Source: an uncultured Christensenella sp. (lineage in GTDB: Bacteria > Bacillota > Clostridia > Christensenellales > Borkfalkiaceae). Taken from it: a stretch of DNA of 52,168 bases. The notes beneath the pieces are model-generated. The model was not told the origin of the DNA, ran no database searches, and saw only the letters and a program-made list of their open reading frames with translations. Below are positions 30,239 through 38,993 of the stretch, piece by piece. The stretch lies in the NCBI GenBank assembly GCA_910585235.1, contig CAJUCM010000002.1:3232-55399 (forward strand), read 5' to 3'. Each line of letters begins with the position of its first letter. Within the stretch, counting starts at the first letter, position 1. The position numbers and the translations under genes are program-made.

Positions 30239-32893
30239 ATGAAAAAGTTTATCGTAATTTCCCACACGCATTGGGACAGAGAATGGTATATGACCCTCTC
30301 GTCCTTCCGTTTGAAGCTCGTCGATCTCATCGATAAGCTCCTTGTTCTCTTTGAGCGGGACGGCGACTATATCTTTCATCTTGACGCGCAGACGGTCGTT
30401 TTGGAAGACTATCTCGTTCTGCGTCCGCAGAACGAAGCGTTGCTGAAAAAATATATCGCGTCCGGCAATCTCCGCGTGGGACCCTGGTATTTGCAGAACG
30501 ATTTCTATTTGTCGGACGGCGAGGCGACGGTGCGCAATCTCATGATCGGCACCGCGCTTGCGAACGCGTTCGGCAAGTGCGGAAGCGTGGGCTATGCGCC
30601 CGATCACTTCGGCAACGTTTCGCAATTGCCGCAGATCCTTTCCCAGTTCGGCATATCCGATTTTGTGTTCGGACGGGGATTCAAGCTGTTTGAAACGGTC
30701 GACGGAAAACGCCGTGAAAAGCGGCTTCCCGCCGAGTTTGAATGGGTGGGCGCGGACGGTACGCGCGTACTTGCGATCCACCTGAAAACATGGTATAATA
30801 ACGCGCAGCATATTCCCGCGGAGCGGGATTGCGCGGAGCTGCTTCTCAACATCAACGAAAAAAATTTCGAGGGGCTCAACGTTTCGCCCTATATCCTTTT
30901 AATGAACGGCGTCGATCATCTGGAAGCGCAGTCAGACGTGAGGGAGATTATCGGGGAACTTCAAAAAGAGGGGCGAAAGATCGAACAGACCTCGCTCGAC
31001 GATTACATAAAATCGGTGCGCGCCGCGGTTGCGGGCAAAGAGTTGCCCGCGTTCGAGGGGGCGCTCAACAAGGGCTCCGACTACGATACGCTCAAAGGCT
31101 GTTGGTCGTCGCGCGCCTATCTCAAATGCGCCAACGTAAAGGCGCAGGATCTTCTGCTTACGAAGCTCGAACCGCTCTATTCCTATCTTGCGGCGGGCGG
31201 GTTTCACGTCTATCCCGTCAACGAAATGCACTATCTGTGGAAGGAACTTCTCAAAAATCTTCCGCACGACAGCATCTGCGGTTGCTCGAACGATCCCACG
31301 CACCGCCACATGGAGGATCGCTACGAACTTCTGCACGAGACGGGGGAGGACTTGTTGGAACGCGGATTGAAGATTGTGGCGGCGCATCTGCCTCATCCCG
31401 AAAAACGGGACGAGAATTATTCCGTAACGCTTTTCAACGGAACTTCGCGCGTTCAGAGCGGCGTGGCGGAAGCGGAACTGAATTTTTTACTTTCGGAAAA
31501 TATCGGGGAATTCGATCTTGTCGACGATCACGGCAAAAGCGTTCCCTATGAGATCATATCAAAAGAGCGCGCGCTTTTGGACGTGTTCAGTCCGCTCAAT
31601 CTTCCGGGCGTTCTGGACGTTGAAAAAACGCGCATCGCGTTCTATGCGGAGAACGTTCCGCCCTTTACCGCAAAAATTTACGCCGCGGTGCCGCGCCGCA
31701 AGGGGAACCTCTTAAAGGCGGAGCCCGTCGCGGTCGAAAACGAATACTATTCGTTCGAGATAGACGGCAACCGTTTGAAAATACGCGATAAGCGCACGGG
31801 CAAAGTATATAGCGATCCCGTCCGTTTGGAGGACGCGTCCGACAAAGGCGACGCCTACGTTTACAGGATCCCGTCCTGCGCGCCGATCGAGGTTTTTCCC
31901 GACCGGATCGAAGTGTCTCGGCGCGGCGCGCTGAAAAATGCGGTGTCGCTCTATTTTGAATACGATGCGCCCGTCTGTTACGACTTTGAAAAGGACGCGC
32001 CCTGCGGAAAGACCGTGCGCATGAACGCCGTTGTAACGCTCACGCTTGCAAAGAACGATCCCGTGATTTGTGCGGAGTACCGATTGGATAACCGCGCATC
32101 CGATCACCGCGTGCGCTTGGTGTTCGACGCGGGGATTTCCGCGGGCAGGGTATTTACCGACAGCGTATATGATTATGACGAACGCGTCTCCCATGAAAGT
32201 TGCGACGTGACCGATTCCGATACGCACCACAACGCTACGTTTGCGCGTCTTATCGGAGCTTGCGGAACGCTCACCGTCTGTACGCAGGGTCAGCACGAGA
32301 CGGGGGCGGTCGGCGGAGGGCTTGCCTTTACGCTCGTGCGTTCTACGGGCGTCATCAACCGCGACGCAAAGACCTTCCGTCCGACGGGCGGAAAGCAGTG
32401 GGAGGTGCCCGAAAACCAGTGCCTGCGCACTTTGGAGGGCAAGCTCGGATTTATGTTCGGCACAAGCGGAACGGCTTCCGACTGCTATGAACGGGCAAAA
32501 TTTTTCCGCAACGGATTCCTCGTTCACGCCGATTCCTTCGATACGAAGAAATATTCCGGCGGACGCTTTGCCGTTCAGGCGGCGGAACTTGAAAAATTTT
32601 ATTATGTAGACGATCCCTATGCGGAAAAGGAACTCAGTCGGGAACCGTTGATCGTTTACGGCGCGTCTGAAATTGCGGTAACCTGCTGTAAGCGTGCGGA
32701 GCAGGGCGGCGTTGCTGTCCGCCTCGTCAATCTCTCCGATCACGGCGTAAATTCTCCGGTATTCTTCCGCGGGAAAATATACCGCACGGATATGTCGGAG
32801 CGGGAGAGCGAATTTCTCGGCGAAGACGAATGCCGTATATTCTGGAAGCCCAAGCAGGTGATCACGTTGCGGCTGGATCGGAGGGAAGCATGA
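30239..32893 (+). CDS. Alpha-mannosidase, glycoside hydrolase family 38
   Basis: An 884-aa GH38 alpha-mannosidase. The zinc-binding start ISHTHWDREWY (H9, H11, D13) and the nucleophile Asp122 in APDHFGNVSQ are present, as is HDSICGCSNDPTHRHMEDRY further on. No signal peptide is visible, so it acts in the cytoplasm on imported mannosides. GGAGG precedes ATG 30239; the upstream in-frame ATG is less likely. It overlaps the kinase gene by 4 nt (ATGA). The linkage preference (alpha-1,3 or 1,6 is common in the family) cannot be read here. Confidence 0.92.
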   Translation: MKKFIVISHTHWDREWYMTLSSFRLKLVDLIDKLLVLFERDGDYIFHLDAQTVVLEDYLVLRPQNEALLKKYIASGNLRVGPWYLQNDFYLSDGEATVRNLMIGTALANAFGKCGSVGYAPDHFGNVSQLPQILSQFGISDFVFGRGFKLFETVDGKRREKRLPAEFEWVGADGTRVLAIHLKTWYNNAQHIPAERDCAELLLNINEKNFEGLNVSPYILLMNGVDHLEAQSDVREIIGELQKEGRKIEQTSLDDYIKSVRAAVAGKELPAFEGALNKGSDYDTLKGCWSSRAYLKCANVKAQDLLLTKLEPLYSYLAAGGFHVYPVNEMHYLWKELLKNLPHDSICGCSNDPTHRHMEDRYELLHETGEDLLERGLKIVAAHLPHPEKRDENYSVTLFNGTSRVQSGVAEAELNFLLSENIGEFDLVDDHGKSVPYEIISKERALLDVFSPLNLPGVLDVEKTRIAFYAENVPPFTAKIYAAVPRRKGNLLKAEPVAVENEYYSFEIDGNRLKIRDKRTGKVYSDPVRLEDASDKGDAYVYRIPSCAPIEVFPDRIEVSRRGALKNAVSLYFEYDAPVCYDFEKDAPCGKTVRMNAVVTLTLAKNDPVICAEYRLDNRASDHRVRLVFDAGISAGRVFTDSVYDYDERVSHESCDVTDSDTHHNATFARLIGACGTLTVCTQGQHETGAVGGGLAFTLVRSTGVINRDAKTFRPTGGKQWEVPENQCLRTLEGKLGFMFGTSGTASDCYERAKFFRNGFLVHADSFDTKKYSGGRFAVQAAELEKFYYVDDPYAEKELSREPLIVYGASEIAVTCCKRAEQGGVAVRLVNLSDHGVNSPVFFRGKIYRTDMSERESEFLGEDECRIFWKPKQVITLRLDRREA

Positions 32894-33894
32894 AGCGGGT
32901 TGCGGTCGCGGGGAATATTCTCCTCGACGTCATGAAACGGATCGAGACATTTCCGGAAATCGGAATGCTCGTGAATATCGGCGAAACTTCGTACGCCGTC
33001 GGCGGGTGCGTTCCGAATACGGCGATCGACCTCAAACGCCTGTGTCCCGATTTTGAAGTTTCCGCATTCGGAAGAGTGGGAAACGACGACTACGGACGCT
33101 ACGTTTCGGATGCGCTCAAAAAAGAGGGCGTGGATATTTCGCACATCAAACAGAGCGCGCTCCCGACTTCCTATACGGACGTCATGACGCTGAAAAGCGG
33201 AGAGAGAACGTTTTTCCACTTCAAGGGCGCGAATACCGAATTTTGCGGAAGCGACGTTGAGGTCAAAAAAGTGGATCTCTTTCATTTGGGCTATCTTCTT
33301 CTTTTGGACGCGCTCGACGCAAAGGACGAAGAGTACGGCACCAAGGCGGCGCGTCTTTTGGCGGGAATGCAGGCGCAGGGGATCGAAACGAGTATCGATC
33401 TCGTCAGCGCGCAGACGGCGGATTTTATCGCCGTGGCGGGACCCGCGCTCCGTTACTGTGACTACGCGGTGATGAACGAGGTGGAGGGCGGAATGCTGAC
33501 GGGGATCGCTCCGCGCGATGCGGGCGGCGCGCCCGTTCCCGAAAATCTGCGCCGAATCTGTGAAAGCCTGATGAATACGGGCGTGAAACGCTCCGTGACG
33601 CTGCACTGTCCCGAACTGAGCTGTGCGCTCGATCGTGCGGGCAATTTTACCCTGCTTCCGTCGCTGGCTCTTCCCAAAGGCTATATCGTCGGAACGGTGG
33701 GCGCGGGCGACGCGTTCTGTGCGGGAATGCTCTATTCGTTCTCGGAACGGCTTCCGCTCGAAGAGGCAATGCGCATTGCGTCCTGCGCGGCGGCGTGCAA
33801 TCTGGCTGCGCTCGACTCCGTCAGCGGCGCAAAGTCGCTGGACGAATCCTTGAAACTTGAAAAATTATACGGCAGGAGAGAATTGATATGTTGA
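32890..33894 (+). CDS. PfkB-family sugar kinase
   Basis: A 334-aa ribokinase-fold kinase. It has the N-terminal GG signature (AVGGCVPNTAIDLKRL), FGRVGNDDYGRYV, and the catalytic anion-hole motif GAGDAF with Asp274. In this context the likely substrate is fructose (from the isomerase next door) or fructose phosphate. A fructokinase or 1-phosphofructokinase role would feed the adjacent aldolase. It starts at ATG 32890, overlapping the GH38 stop, and overlaps the isomerase by 7 nt. Confidence 0.85.
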   Translation: MKRVAVAGNILLDVMKRIETFPEIGMLVNIGETSYAVGGCVPNTAIDLKRLCPDFEVSAFGRVGNDDYGRYVSDALKKEGVDISHIKQSALPTSYTDVMTLKSGERTFFHFKGANTEFCGSDVEVKKVDLFHLGYLLLLDALDAKDEEYGTKAARLLAGMQAQGIETSIDLVSAQTADFIAVAGPALRYCDYAVMNEVEGGMLTGIAPRDAGGAPVPENLRRICESLMNTGVKRSVTLHCPELSCALDRAGNFTLLPSLALPKGYIVGTVGAGDAFCAGMLYSFSERLPLEEAMRIASCAAACNLAALDSVSGAKSLDESLKLEKLYGRRELIC

Positions 33895-34439
33895 CCGGAA
33901 AACAGTACCGCGACGCGGTCGCATATACGCTTGACGCGTTTGCCCGCGCGGGCATTGTCCTCACGGACGAAGAAAAGAAAAAAATCGAGGTGGCGGATTT
34001 CGGGCTCGGCAAGGTGGAGGAGATCGGCTTGCAGATTCTGACCTACGTCAACACCGAACGCTGTTGCGCCAAAGAAATGGTCATGCGTCCCCGTCAGGTC
34101 TGCCCCGAACACCGCCACGTTTCTGGCATGGAGAACGGCGTTCCCTACGAGGGGAAAGAGGAGACGTTCCGCGTGCGGCGGGGAACGTGCTATCTGTACG
34201 TTGACGGCGAGCGTAACTGCGGTGAGATCGAATTGCCCGATACGAAAGTCACCGTCTTTCATGAGATCGTACTCAAAGAGGGCGATCAGTATACAATGTA
34301 TCCGAATACGCGCCATTGGTTCCGCGCGGGAGAGGAGGGCGCGATCATCAGCGAGTTCTCCACAAAGAGCCGCGACGAGAGCGACGTGTTTGAAGATAAA
34401 AGAATCGTACGCATTCCGGAGGAAATAAAATGCTCGTAA
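33888..34439 (+). CDS. D-lyxose/D-mannose isomerase family cupin
   Basis: A 183-aa single-domain cupin of the D-lyxose ketol-isomerase type, which also isomerises D-mannose to D-fructose. Metal ligand candidates are the His pair in CPEHRHV, Glu in GKEETFRV and His in NTRHWF. ATG 33888 follows GGAGAG and overlaps the kinase; its end overlaps the aldolase by 10 nt, so the three are translationally coupled. In this locus it would give a phosphate-independent route from mannose to fructose. The family call is good; activity on mannose is inferred. Confidence 0.8.
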   Translation: MLTGKQYRDAVAYTLDAFARAGIVLTDEEKKKIEVADFGLGKVEEIGLQILTYVNTERCCAKEMVMRPRQVCPEHRHVSGMENGVPYEGKEETFRVRRGTCYLYVDGERNCGEIELPDTKVTVFHEIVLKEGDQYTMYPNTRHWFRAGEEGAIISEFSTKSRDESDVFEDKRIVRIPEEIKCS

Positions 34440-35275
34440 ACTTAAAGGAAATTCTTGAAATCGCAGAGCGTGAGAAAAACGCCGTGGGAATGTTCAACGC
34501 CACGGGCTTCGATAGCTTGCAGGCGATCGTCTCCGCGGCGGAAGAGCTTGACCGCCCCGTGATATTGGCGCACGCGGAAGTGCATAATAAATACAATGAC
34601 ATCGACATGGTGGGACCCGCCATGATCGCGGTTGCGAAAAAATCCAAAGTTCCCGTATGCGTCCACCTCGATCACGGTGTCTCGGAGGACATGGTCTATC
34701 GCGCGCTCCGCTTGGGCTTTACGTCGGTCATGATCGACGCTTCGGCGCTTCCCTATGAAAAGAATCTGGAACTGACCGCAGAGATCACGAAGATCGCGCA
34801 TGCGATGGGCGTGAGCGTGGAGGCGGAACTCGGCAGACTCGTCACGGGCGAGGCGGGTTCGGGAGAAAGCGTTGCGGGAAAGGCGGAAGATTTTTATACC
34901 GATCCCGAAGAGGCGGCGGCGTTTTGCAAAAAGACGAACATCGACGCGCTCGCCGTTGCGTTCGGTACGGCGCACGGATTCTATACCGCACAGCCTAAAC
35001 TTGATTTTTCCGTCGTGAAATCGTGCGCGGAGGCGACGGGGCTTCCCCTCGTCATGCACGGCGGGAGCGGCGTCAGCGAAGAGGGGTTCAAAAAGGCGAT
35101 CAAAAACGGGATCCGTAAGATCAATTACTATTCGTATATGTCGAAAGCGGGTTATCTTGCGGCGAAAGCAGAGATCGCAAAAAGCGAAAGCGGATACCTG
35201 CACGACGTGGAATACGCCGCCATGCGCGCCATGAAAGAGGACGTAAAGACGGCGATCAAAATTTTTTCGGAATAA
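34430..35275 (+). CDS. Class II ketose-bisphosphate aldolase
   Basis: A 281-aa zinc aldolase of the FbaA/GatY/KbaY family. Visible landmarks: FNATGFDSLQAIVSAAEEL, the catalytic Asp and zinc His in VHLDHG, FTSVMIDAS, VEAELGRL, GTAHGFYTAQP and HGGSGVSEEGF. It is a mannose-locus paralogue, so it probably cleaves the phosphorylated ketose made by the adjacent kinase. GGAGG lies just upstream of ATG 34430. Confidence 0.9.
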   Translation: MLVNLKEILEIAEREKNAVGMFNATGFDSLQAIVSAAEELDRPVILAHAEVHNKYNDIDMVGPAMIAVAKKSKVPVCVHLDHGVSEDMVYRALRLGFTSVMIDASALPYEKNLELTAEITKIAHAMGVSVEAELGRLVTGEAGSGESVAGKAEDFYTDPEEAAAFCKKTNIDALAVAFGTAHGFYTAQPKLDFSVVKSCAEATGLPLVMHGGSGVSEEGFKKAIKNGIRKINYYSYMSKAGYLAAKAEIAKSESGYLHDVEYAAMRAMKEDVKTAIKIFSE

Positions 35276-35281
35276 AAAATC

Positions 35282-37255
35282 ATGCTTGAATTTGTGAATG
35301 CAAAAATCGGTTCTCTGAACGAACGCAGGTTTTCCAACGGGAACATTTATCCCGTGACGGCGCGCCCCTTCGGGATGGCGCACTTTACCGTGCAGACGGA
35401 CGGCTCGTCCAACTGGTTTTATAGTCCGCTCTCGCACGCGTTCGAGGGGATCCGCCTCACACACCAGCCCAGCCCTTGGGTGGGCGACTACGGGCATATG
35501 CTGTTTCTGCCCTATTCGGGCGAACTTTGCAAAGAACCGCACAGGCGCTGGTCGAGCTACCGCCCCGATCGGGCGGCGATCGAACCGAACGGACTGCGGG
35601 CTTATTTACAGCGCTACCGCGTGAGCGTGTCGCTTGCGCCCACGGTGCGCGGCGCCGCGGTGACGATAGAAAATCATACGGAAAAGCCGACGGGCTTTGC
35701 TCTGATTCCCTATGCGGAAAGCGCGTTTACTTTGGCGGGGCAGGCGCTGACGGGCTATACCGACGCGCAATCCATCTGGGATTTCAAGGGCTTGCGCGAA
35801 TATTTTTATGTGTATTTTTCCGAGGCGCCCGTAAGCGTTTCGGAAATCGAAAACGGCGGGGTCGCGCTTTCCTTTGCGGGGAAACGGGTGGAGGTTGCGA
35901 TTGCAACGAGCTTTATTTCGATCGAACAGGCAAAGCGCAATTATGAAACCGAATTAAAGGGAAATCCGCTTGCGCGGATTGAGGAGAACGCAAAGCGCGA
36001 GTGGGAGGATCTGCTTTCGCGCATTCGGGTCTCCGACGAAAATCCCGAACGGAAAAAGACCTTTTACAGCTGTTTCTACCGCACCATGCTCTATCCGCGT
36101 ATCTTCTACGAATACGACGGGGCGGGCAAGCCCGTACACTATAACGCCGATACGGGCAAGACCGAAAGGGGCGTTTTCTATACCGACAACGGCTTTTGGG
36201 ATACTTACAGAACGGTCTATCCGCTTTTGAGCATTCTCATGCCCGACCGCGTGCGCGAAATGATCGAAGGCTTCGTAAACTATGCGGAGGAGACGGGCTG
36301 GCTTCCCAAATGGCTGAGCCCCGGAGAATTCGGGCTCATGCCGGGTACGCTCGTCGAGGCGGTGATCGCAGACGCGTGCGTCAAGGGAATCGTTACGGGC
36401 GAGCTTCGCAAAAGGGCGTATCGCGCTCTTCTCAAAAACGCATACGCTTCGGGCGCGGGGACGCGTCACGGCAGAACGGGCGCGGAGGAGTATGCAAAAT
36501 ACGGCTATGTTCCGGATTCGTTCCGCGAGAGCGTGAACCACACCTGCGACTGCGCTTACGGCGATTTCTGTATCGCGCAGGTGGCAAGGCTTGAAGGCGA
36601 CGAACAAGAGGCGGAGCGTCTTTTGAAGCGCAGTCAAAGCTATCGGAATCTGTTTGATGCAAAGAGCGGGTTCCTGCGCGGAAAGGATATTGACGGCAAC
36701 AGGAAAGAGCCGTTCGATCCCTATTCCTGGGGCGGGGACTACTGCGAGGGCAGCGCGTGGCAGAACGGGTTTTCCGTCTGTCACGATATTGACGGGCTTG
36801 CGTCGCTCTACGGCGGAAAAGAGAAACTGTGTTTGAAGCTGGACGAACTGTTTTCCGCCGATCCCGTATTCGAGACGGGCGGTTACGGTGAGGAGATCCA
36901 TGAAATGAGCGAAATGGCGAGCGTCGATTTCGGTCAGTGCGCGATCTCCAATCAACCGAGTTTTCATCTGCCCTGGCTGTATGCGGCGCTCGGAGAGCGA
37001 AAAAAAACCGAGTATTGGGTGGAAAAACTTGCAGGCGGGGCGTTTTCCTCTGCAATCGACGGATTCCCCGGCGACGAGGACAACGGCACAATGGCGGCGT
37101 GGTATGTGTTCGCCTGCCTCGGATTCTATCCGCTGTGCCCCGGAAAAGCGGAATTTGTCTGTTCCAAACCGCTCTTTGAAAAAATAAAAGTCTGCGGAAA
37201 ACCGATCGAACGGTTTGCGGACAATTTCATCAAAAGCGAAGCGGTCGTAAAATAA
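35282..37255 (+). CDS. Alpha-1,2-mannosidase, glycoside hydrolase family 92
   Basis: A 657-aa GH92 exo-mannosidase, a calcium-dependent inverting enzyme. Landmarks: NIYPVTARPFGM near the N-terminus, FYSPLSHAFEGIRLTHQPSPW, FYRTMLYPRIF, YTDNGFWDTYRTVYPLL, EETGWLPKWLSP, and GFPGDEDNGTMAAWYVFACLGFYP near the end. No signal peptide, so it is intracellular, unlike the secreted Bacteroides enzymes. It is the last gene of the mannoside operon, 6 nt after the aldolase, and is followed by a terminator. No strong ribosome site is seen. With GH38 it would dismantle imported high-mannose glycans. Confidence 0.92.
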   Translation: MLEFVNAKIGSLNERRFSNGNIYPVTARPFGMAHFTVQTDGSSNWFYSPLSHAFEGIRLTHQPSPWVGDYGHMLFLPYSGELCKEPHRRWSSYRPDRAAIEPNGLRAYLQRYRVSVSLAPTVRGAAVTIENHTEKPTGFALIPYAESAFTLAGQALTGYTDAQSIWDFKGLREYFYVYFSEAPVSVSEIENGGVALSFAGKRVEVAIATSFISIEQAKRNYETELKGNPLARIEENAKREWEDLLSRIRVSDENPERKKTFYSCFYRTMLYPRIFYEYDGAGKPVHYNADTGKTERGVFYTDNGFWDTYRTVYPLLSILMPDRVREMIEGFVNYAEETGWLPKWLSPGEFGLMPGTLVEAVIADACVKGIVTGELRKRAYRALLKNAYASGAGTRHGRTGAEEYAKYGYVPDSFRESVNHTCDCAYGDFCIAQVARLEGDEQEAERLLKRSQSYRNLFDAKSGFLRGKDIDGNRKEPFDPYSWGGDYCEGSAWQNGFSVCHDIDGLASLYGGKEKLCLKLDELFSADPVFETGGYGEEIHEMSEMASVDFGQCAISNQPSFHLPWLYAALGERKKTEYWVEKLAGGAFSSAIDGFPGDEDNGTMAAWYVFACLGFYPLCPGKAEFVCSKPLFEKIKVCGKPIERFADNFIKSEAVVK

Positions 37256-37279
37256 ATGCCTTAACGGAATAAACAGGAT

Positions 37280-37310
37280 AGCCCGCGGTCAAAAATCGCG
37301 GGCTTTTTTA
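37280..37310 (+). terminator. Terminator of the mannoside operon
   Basis: AGCCCGCG (37280-37287) pairs with CGCGGGCT (37297-37304), followed by TTTTTA. Confidence 0.85.
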
Positions 37311-37357
37311 TAAAAAAAATCAAAATGAAAAAAAGAATGAATTGTCTTACGAAACGT

Positions 37358-37386
37358 TTGACTTAAATGCGGAAAACGGCTACAAT
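37358..37386 (+). promoter_or_regulatory. Promoter of prs
   Basis: TTGACT (37358-37363), 17-nt spacer, TACAAT (37381-37386), about 36 nt before the prs start. Confidence 0.75.
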
Positions 37387-37422
37387 AGGATTGCAAATAA
37401 TTTTTTGATACGAAGGAATAAA

Positions 37423-38370
37423 ATGATTACTCACGGTAACGAAATCAAGCTGTTCGCGGGAAGTTCCAACCGCCCCCTTGCAGAAGCGATCGCCAAAAAG
37501 CTGAATACGACCCTCGGCAAAGTTGAAACGGGAAAATTTTCGGACGGGGAGACCAGCGTTCATATCGGCGAGACGGTGCGCGGGAGAGACCTTTTTATCA
37601 TTCAGTCAACCTCGTATCCCGTCAACGACAGCCTGATGGAACTGCTCATCATGATCGACGCGGCAAAGCGCGCTTCGGCGGGACGTATCACGGCGGTCAT
37701 TCCCTATTTCGGTTATGCCCGTCAGGACAGAAAGGCGCGTTCGCGCGATCCGATCACCGCAAAGCTCGTTGCCGATCTTCTGACTGCGGCGGGCGCGGAC
37801 AGGGTTCTTACCATGGACCTGCACGCGGCGCAGATTCAGGGGTTCTTCAACATTCCGCTCGATAACCTGTTGGGCGGACCTACGCTCTACAATTATTTTT
37901 CCAATAAGATCGACGATTCCTATCTCGTCGTTTCCCCCGACATCGGCAGCGTCAACCGCGCGAGAAAGGTCGCGGAACGGCTCAACTGTCAGATGGCGAT
38001 TATCGATAAGCGCCGTCCCAAGGCGAACGTCATGGAAGTCATGAACATTATCGGAAACGTAGAGGGGAAGAAGTGCCTTTTGGTGGACGATATGATCGAC
38101 ACCGCGGGAACGATCGTGCAGGGCGCGCAGGCGCTCGTCGATCAGGGAGCGACGGAGATTTATGCCTGCTGTACGCACGCCGTCCTTTCGGGACCTGCGA
38201 TCGAACGGCTTGAAAAGTCGCCCATCAAAGAACTCGTCATGCTCGACACCATTCACCTCCCCGAAGAAAAACTTCTGCCGAAGATGAAGATTCTCACGAC
38301 GGCGGATATTTTTGCGGCGGCGATCGAGAACGTCTATCTCGATAAACCCATGAGCAAGATTTACGACTGA
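37423..38370 (+). CDS. prs: Ribose-phosphate pyrophosphokinase (PRPP synthetase)
   Basis: A 315-aa class I PRPP synthetase making PRPP from ribose-5-phosphate and ATP. It shows FAGSSNRPLAEAIAKKL, the flexible loop PYFGYARQDRKARSRDPITAK, MDLHAAQIQGFF, and the PRPP-binding loop LVDDMIDTAGTI. GAAGGA precedes ATG 37423. The upstream in-frame ATG is rejected because it precedes the promoter -10. Confidence 0.95.
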   Translation: MITHGNEIKLFAGSSNRPLAEAIAKKLNTTLGKVETGKFSDGETSVHIGETVRGRDLFIIQSTSYPVNDSLMELLIMIDAAKRASAGRITAVIPYFGYARQDRKARSRDPITAKLVADLLTAAGADRVLTMDLHAAQIQGFFNIPLDNLLGGPTLYNYFSNKIDDSYLVVSPDIGSVNRARKVAERLNCQMAIIDKRRPKANVMEVMNIIGNVEGKKCLLVDDMIDTAGTIVQGAQALVDQGATEIYACCTHAVLSGPAIERLEKSPIKELVMLDTIHLPEEKLLPKMKILTTADIFAAAIENVYLDKPMSKIYD

Positions 38371-38386
38371 TTTTACGGAAGTTTGC

Positions 38387-38415
38387 GCCGCCGTTTTACG
38401 GCGGCTTTATTTTAC
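38387..38415 (+). terminator. Terminator after prs
   Basis: GCCGCCGT (38387-38394) pairs with ACGGCGGC (38398-38405), followed by TTTATTTTA. It overlaps the leader of pth, so some read-through into pth is possible. Confidence 0.8.
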
Positions 38416-38429
38416 AGAGAGGTGCGTTT

Positions 38430-38993
38430 ATGTTTTTGATCGTGGGACTCGGCAATCCCGAAGTGAAGTATGAAAAGACCTTTCACAATCTCGGTTTTTT
38501 GGCGGCGGGGGACTGCGCCGCGCTTTTGGGCGCGAAGTTCAAAAAAAAGGAATGCGAGGCGTCAATCGCCGAAGCGTTCGTCAAGGGCGAAAAAGTTCTT
38601 GTCGCCCGTCCCGTAACCTATATGAACGCGTCGGGCAGAGCCGTCAGACAGCTCATGAACAAATATAAGCTCTCCAAAGAGGAGCTTGTCGTCTTGTACG
38701 ACGACTACGATCTGCCCAAAGGAAGCGTGCGGATCCGTCCCGCGGGGAGCGCGGGAACGCACAACGGAATGCGTTCGGTCATTGCCGAACTCGGCTATTC
38801 GGATTTTGCGCGGATCAGGATCGGGATACGCGACGATGCGCGGGATATTCCCATTATCAATTATGTGCTTTCGGATATTCTGAAAGAGGATTACGGTTTG
38901 TTTTCGGATGCGTCGAAGCGCGCCGCCGAAGCCGCCGTCGCATTGGCGGGCGGAGAAAAAATAGATATCGTTATGGGAAAGTATAACGGATGA
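38430..38993 (+). CDS. pth: Peptidyl-tRNA hydrolase
   Basis: A 187-aa peptidyl-tRNA hydrolase that recycles stalled peptidyl-tRNA. Landmarks: VGLGNPEVKYEKTFHNLGF (catalytic His), VARPVTYMNASGRAV, DDYDLPKGSVRIRPAGSAG and HNGMRSVI. GAGAGGTG precedes ATG 38430. Its stop overlaps the start of mfd (ATGA). Confidence 0.95.
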   Translation: MFLIVGLGNPEVKYEKTFHNLGFLAAGDCAALLGAKFKKKECEASIAEAFVKGEKVLVARPVTYMNASGRAVRQLMNKYKLSKEELVVLYDDYDLPKGSVRIRPAGSAGTHNGMRSVIAELGYSDFARIRIGIRDDARDIPIINYVLSDILKEDYGLFSDASKRAAEAAVALAGGEKIDIVMGKYNG

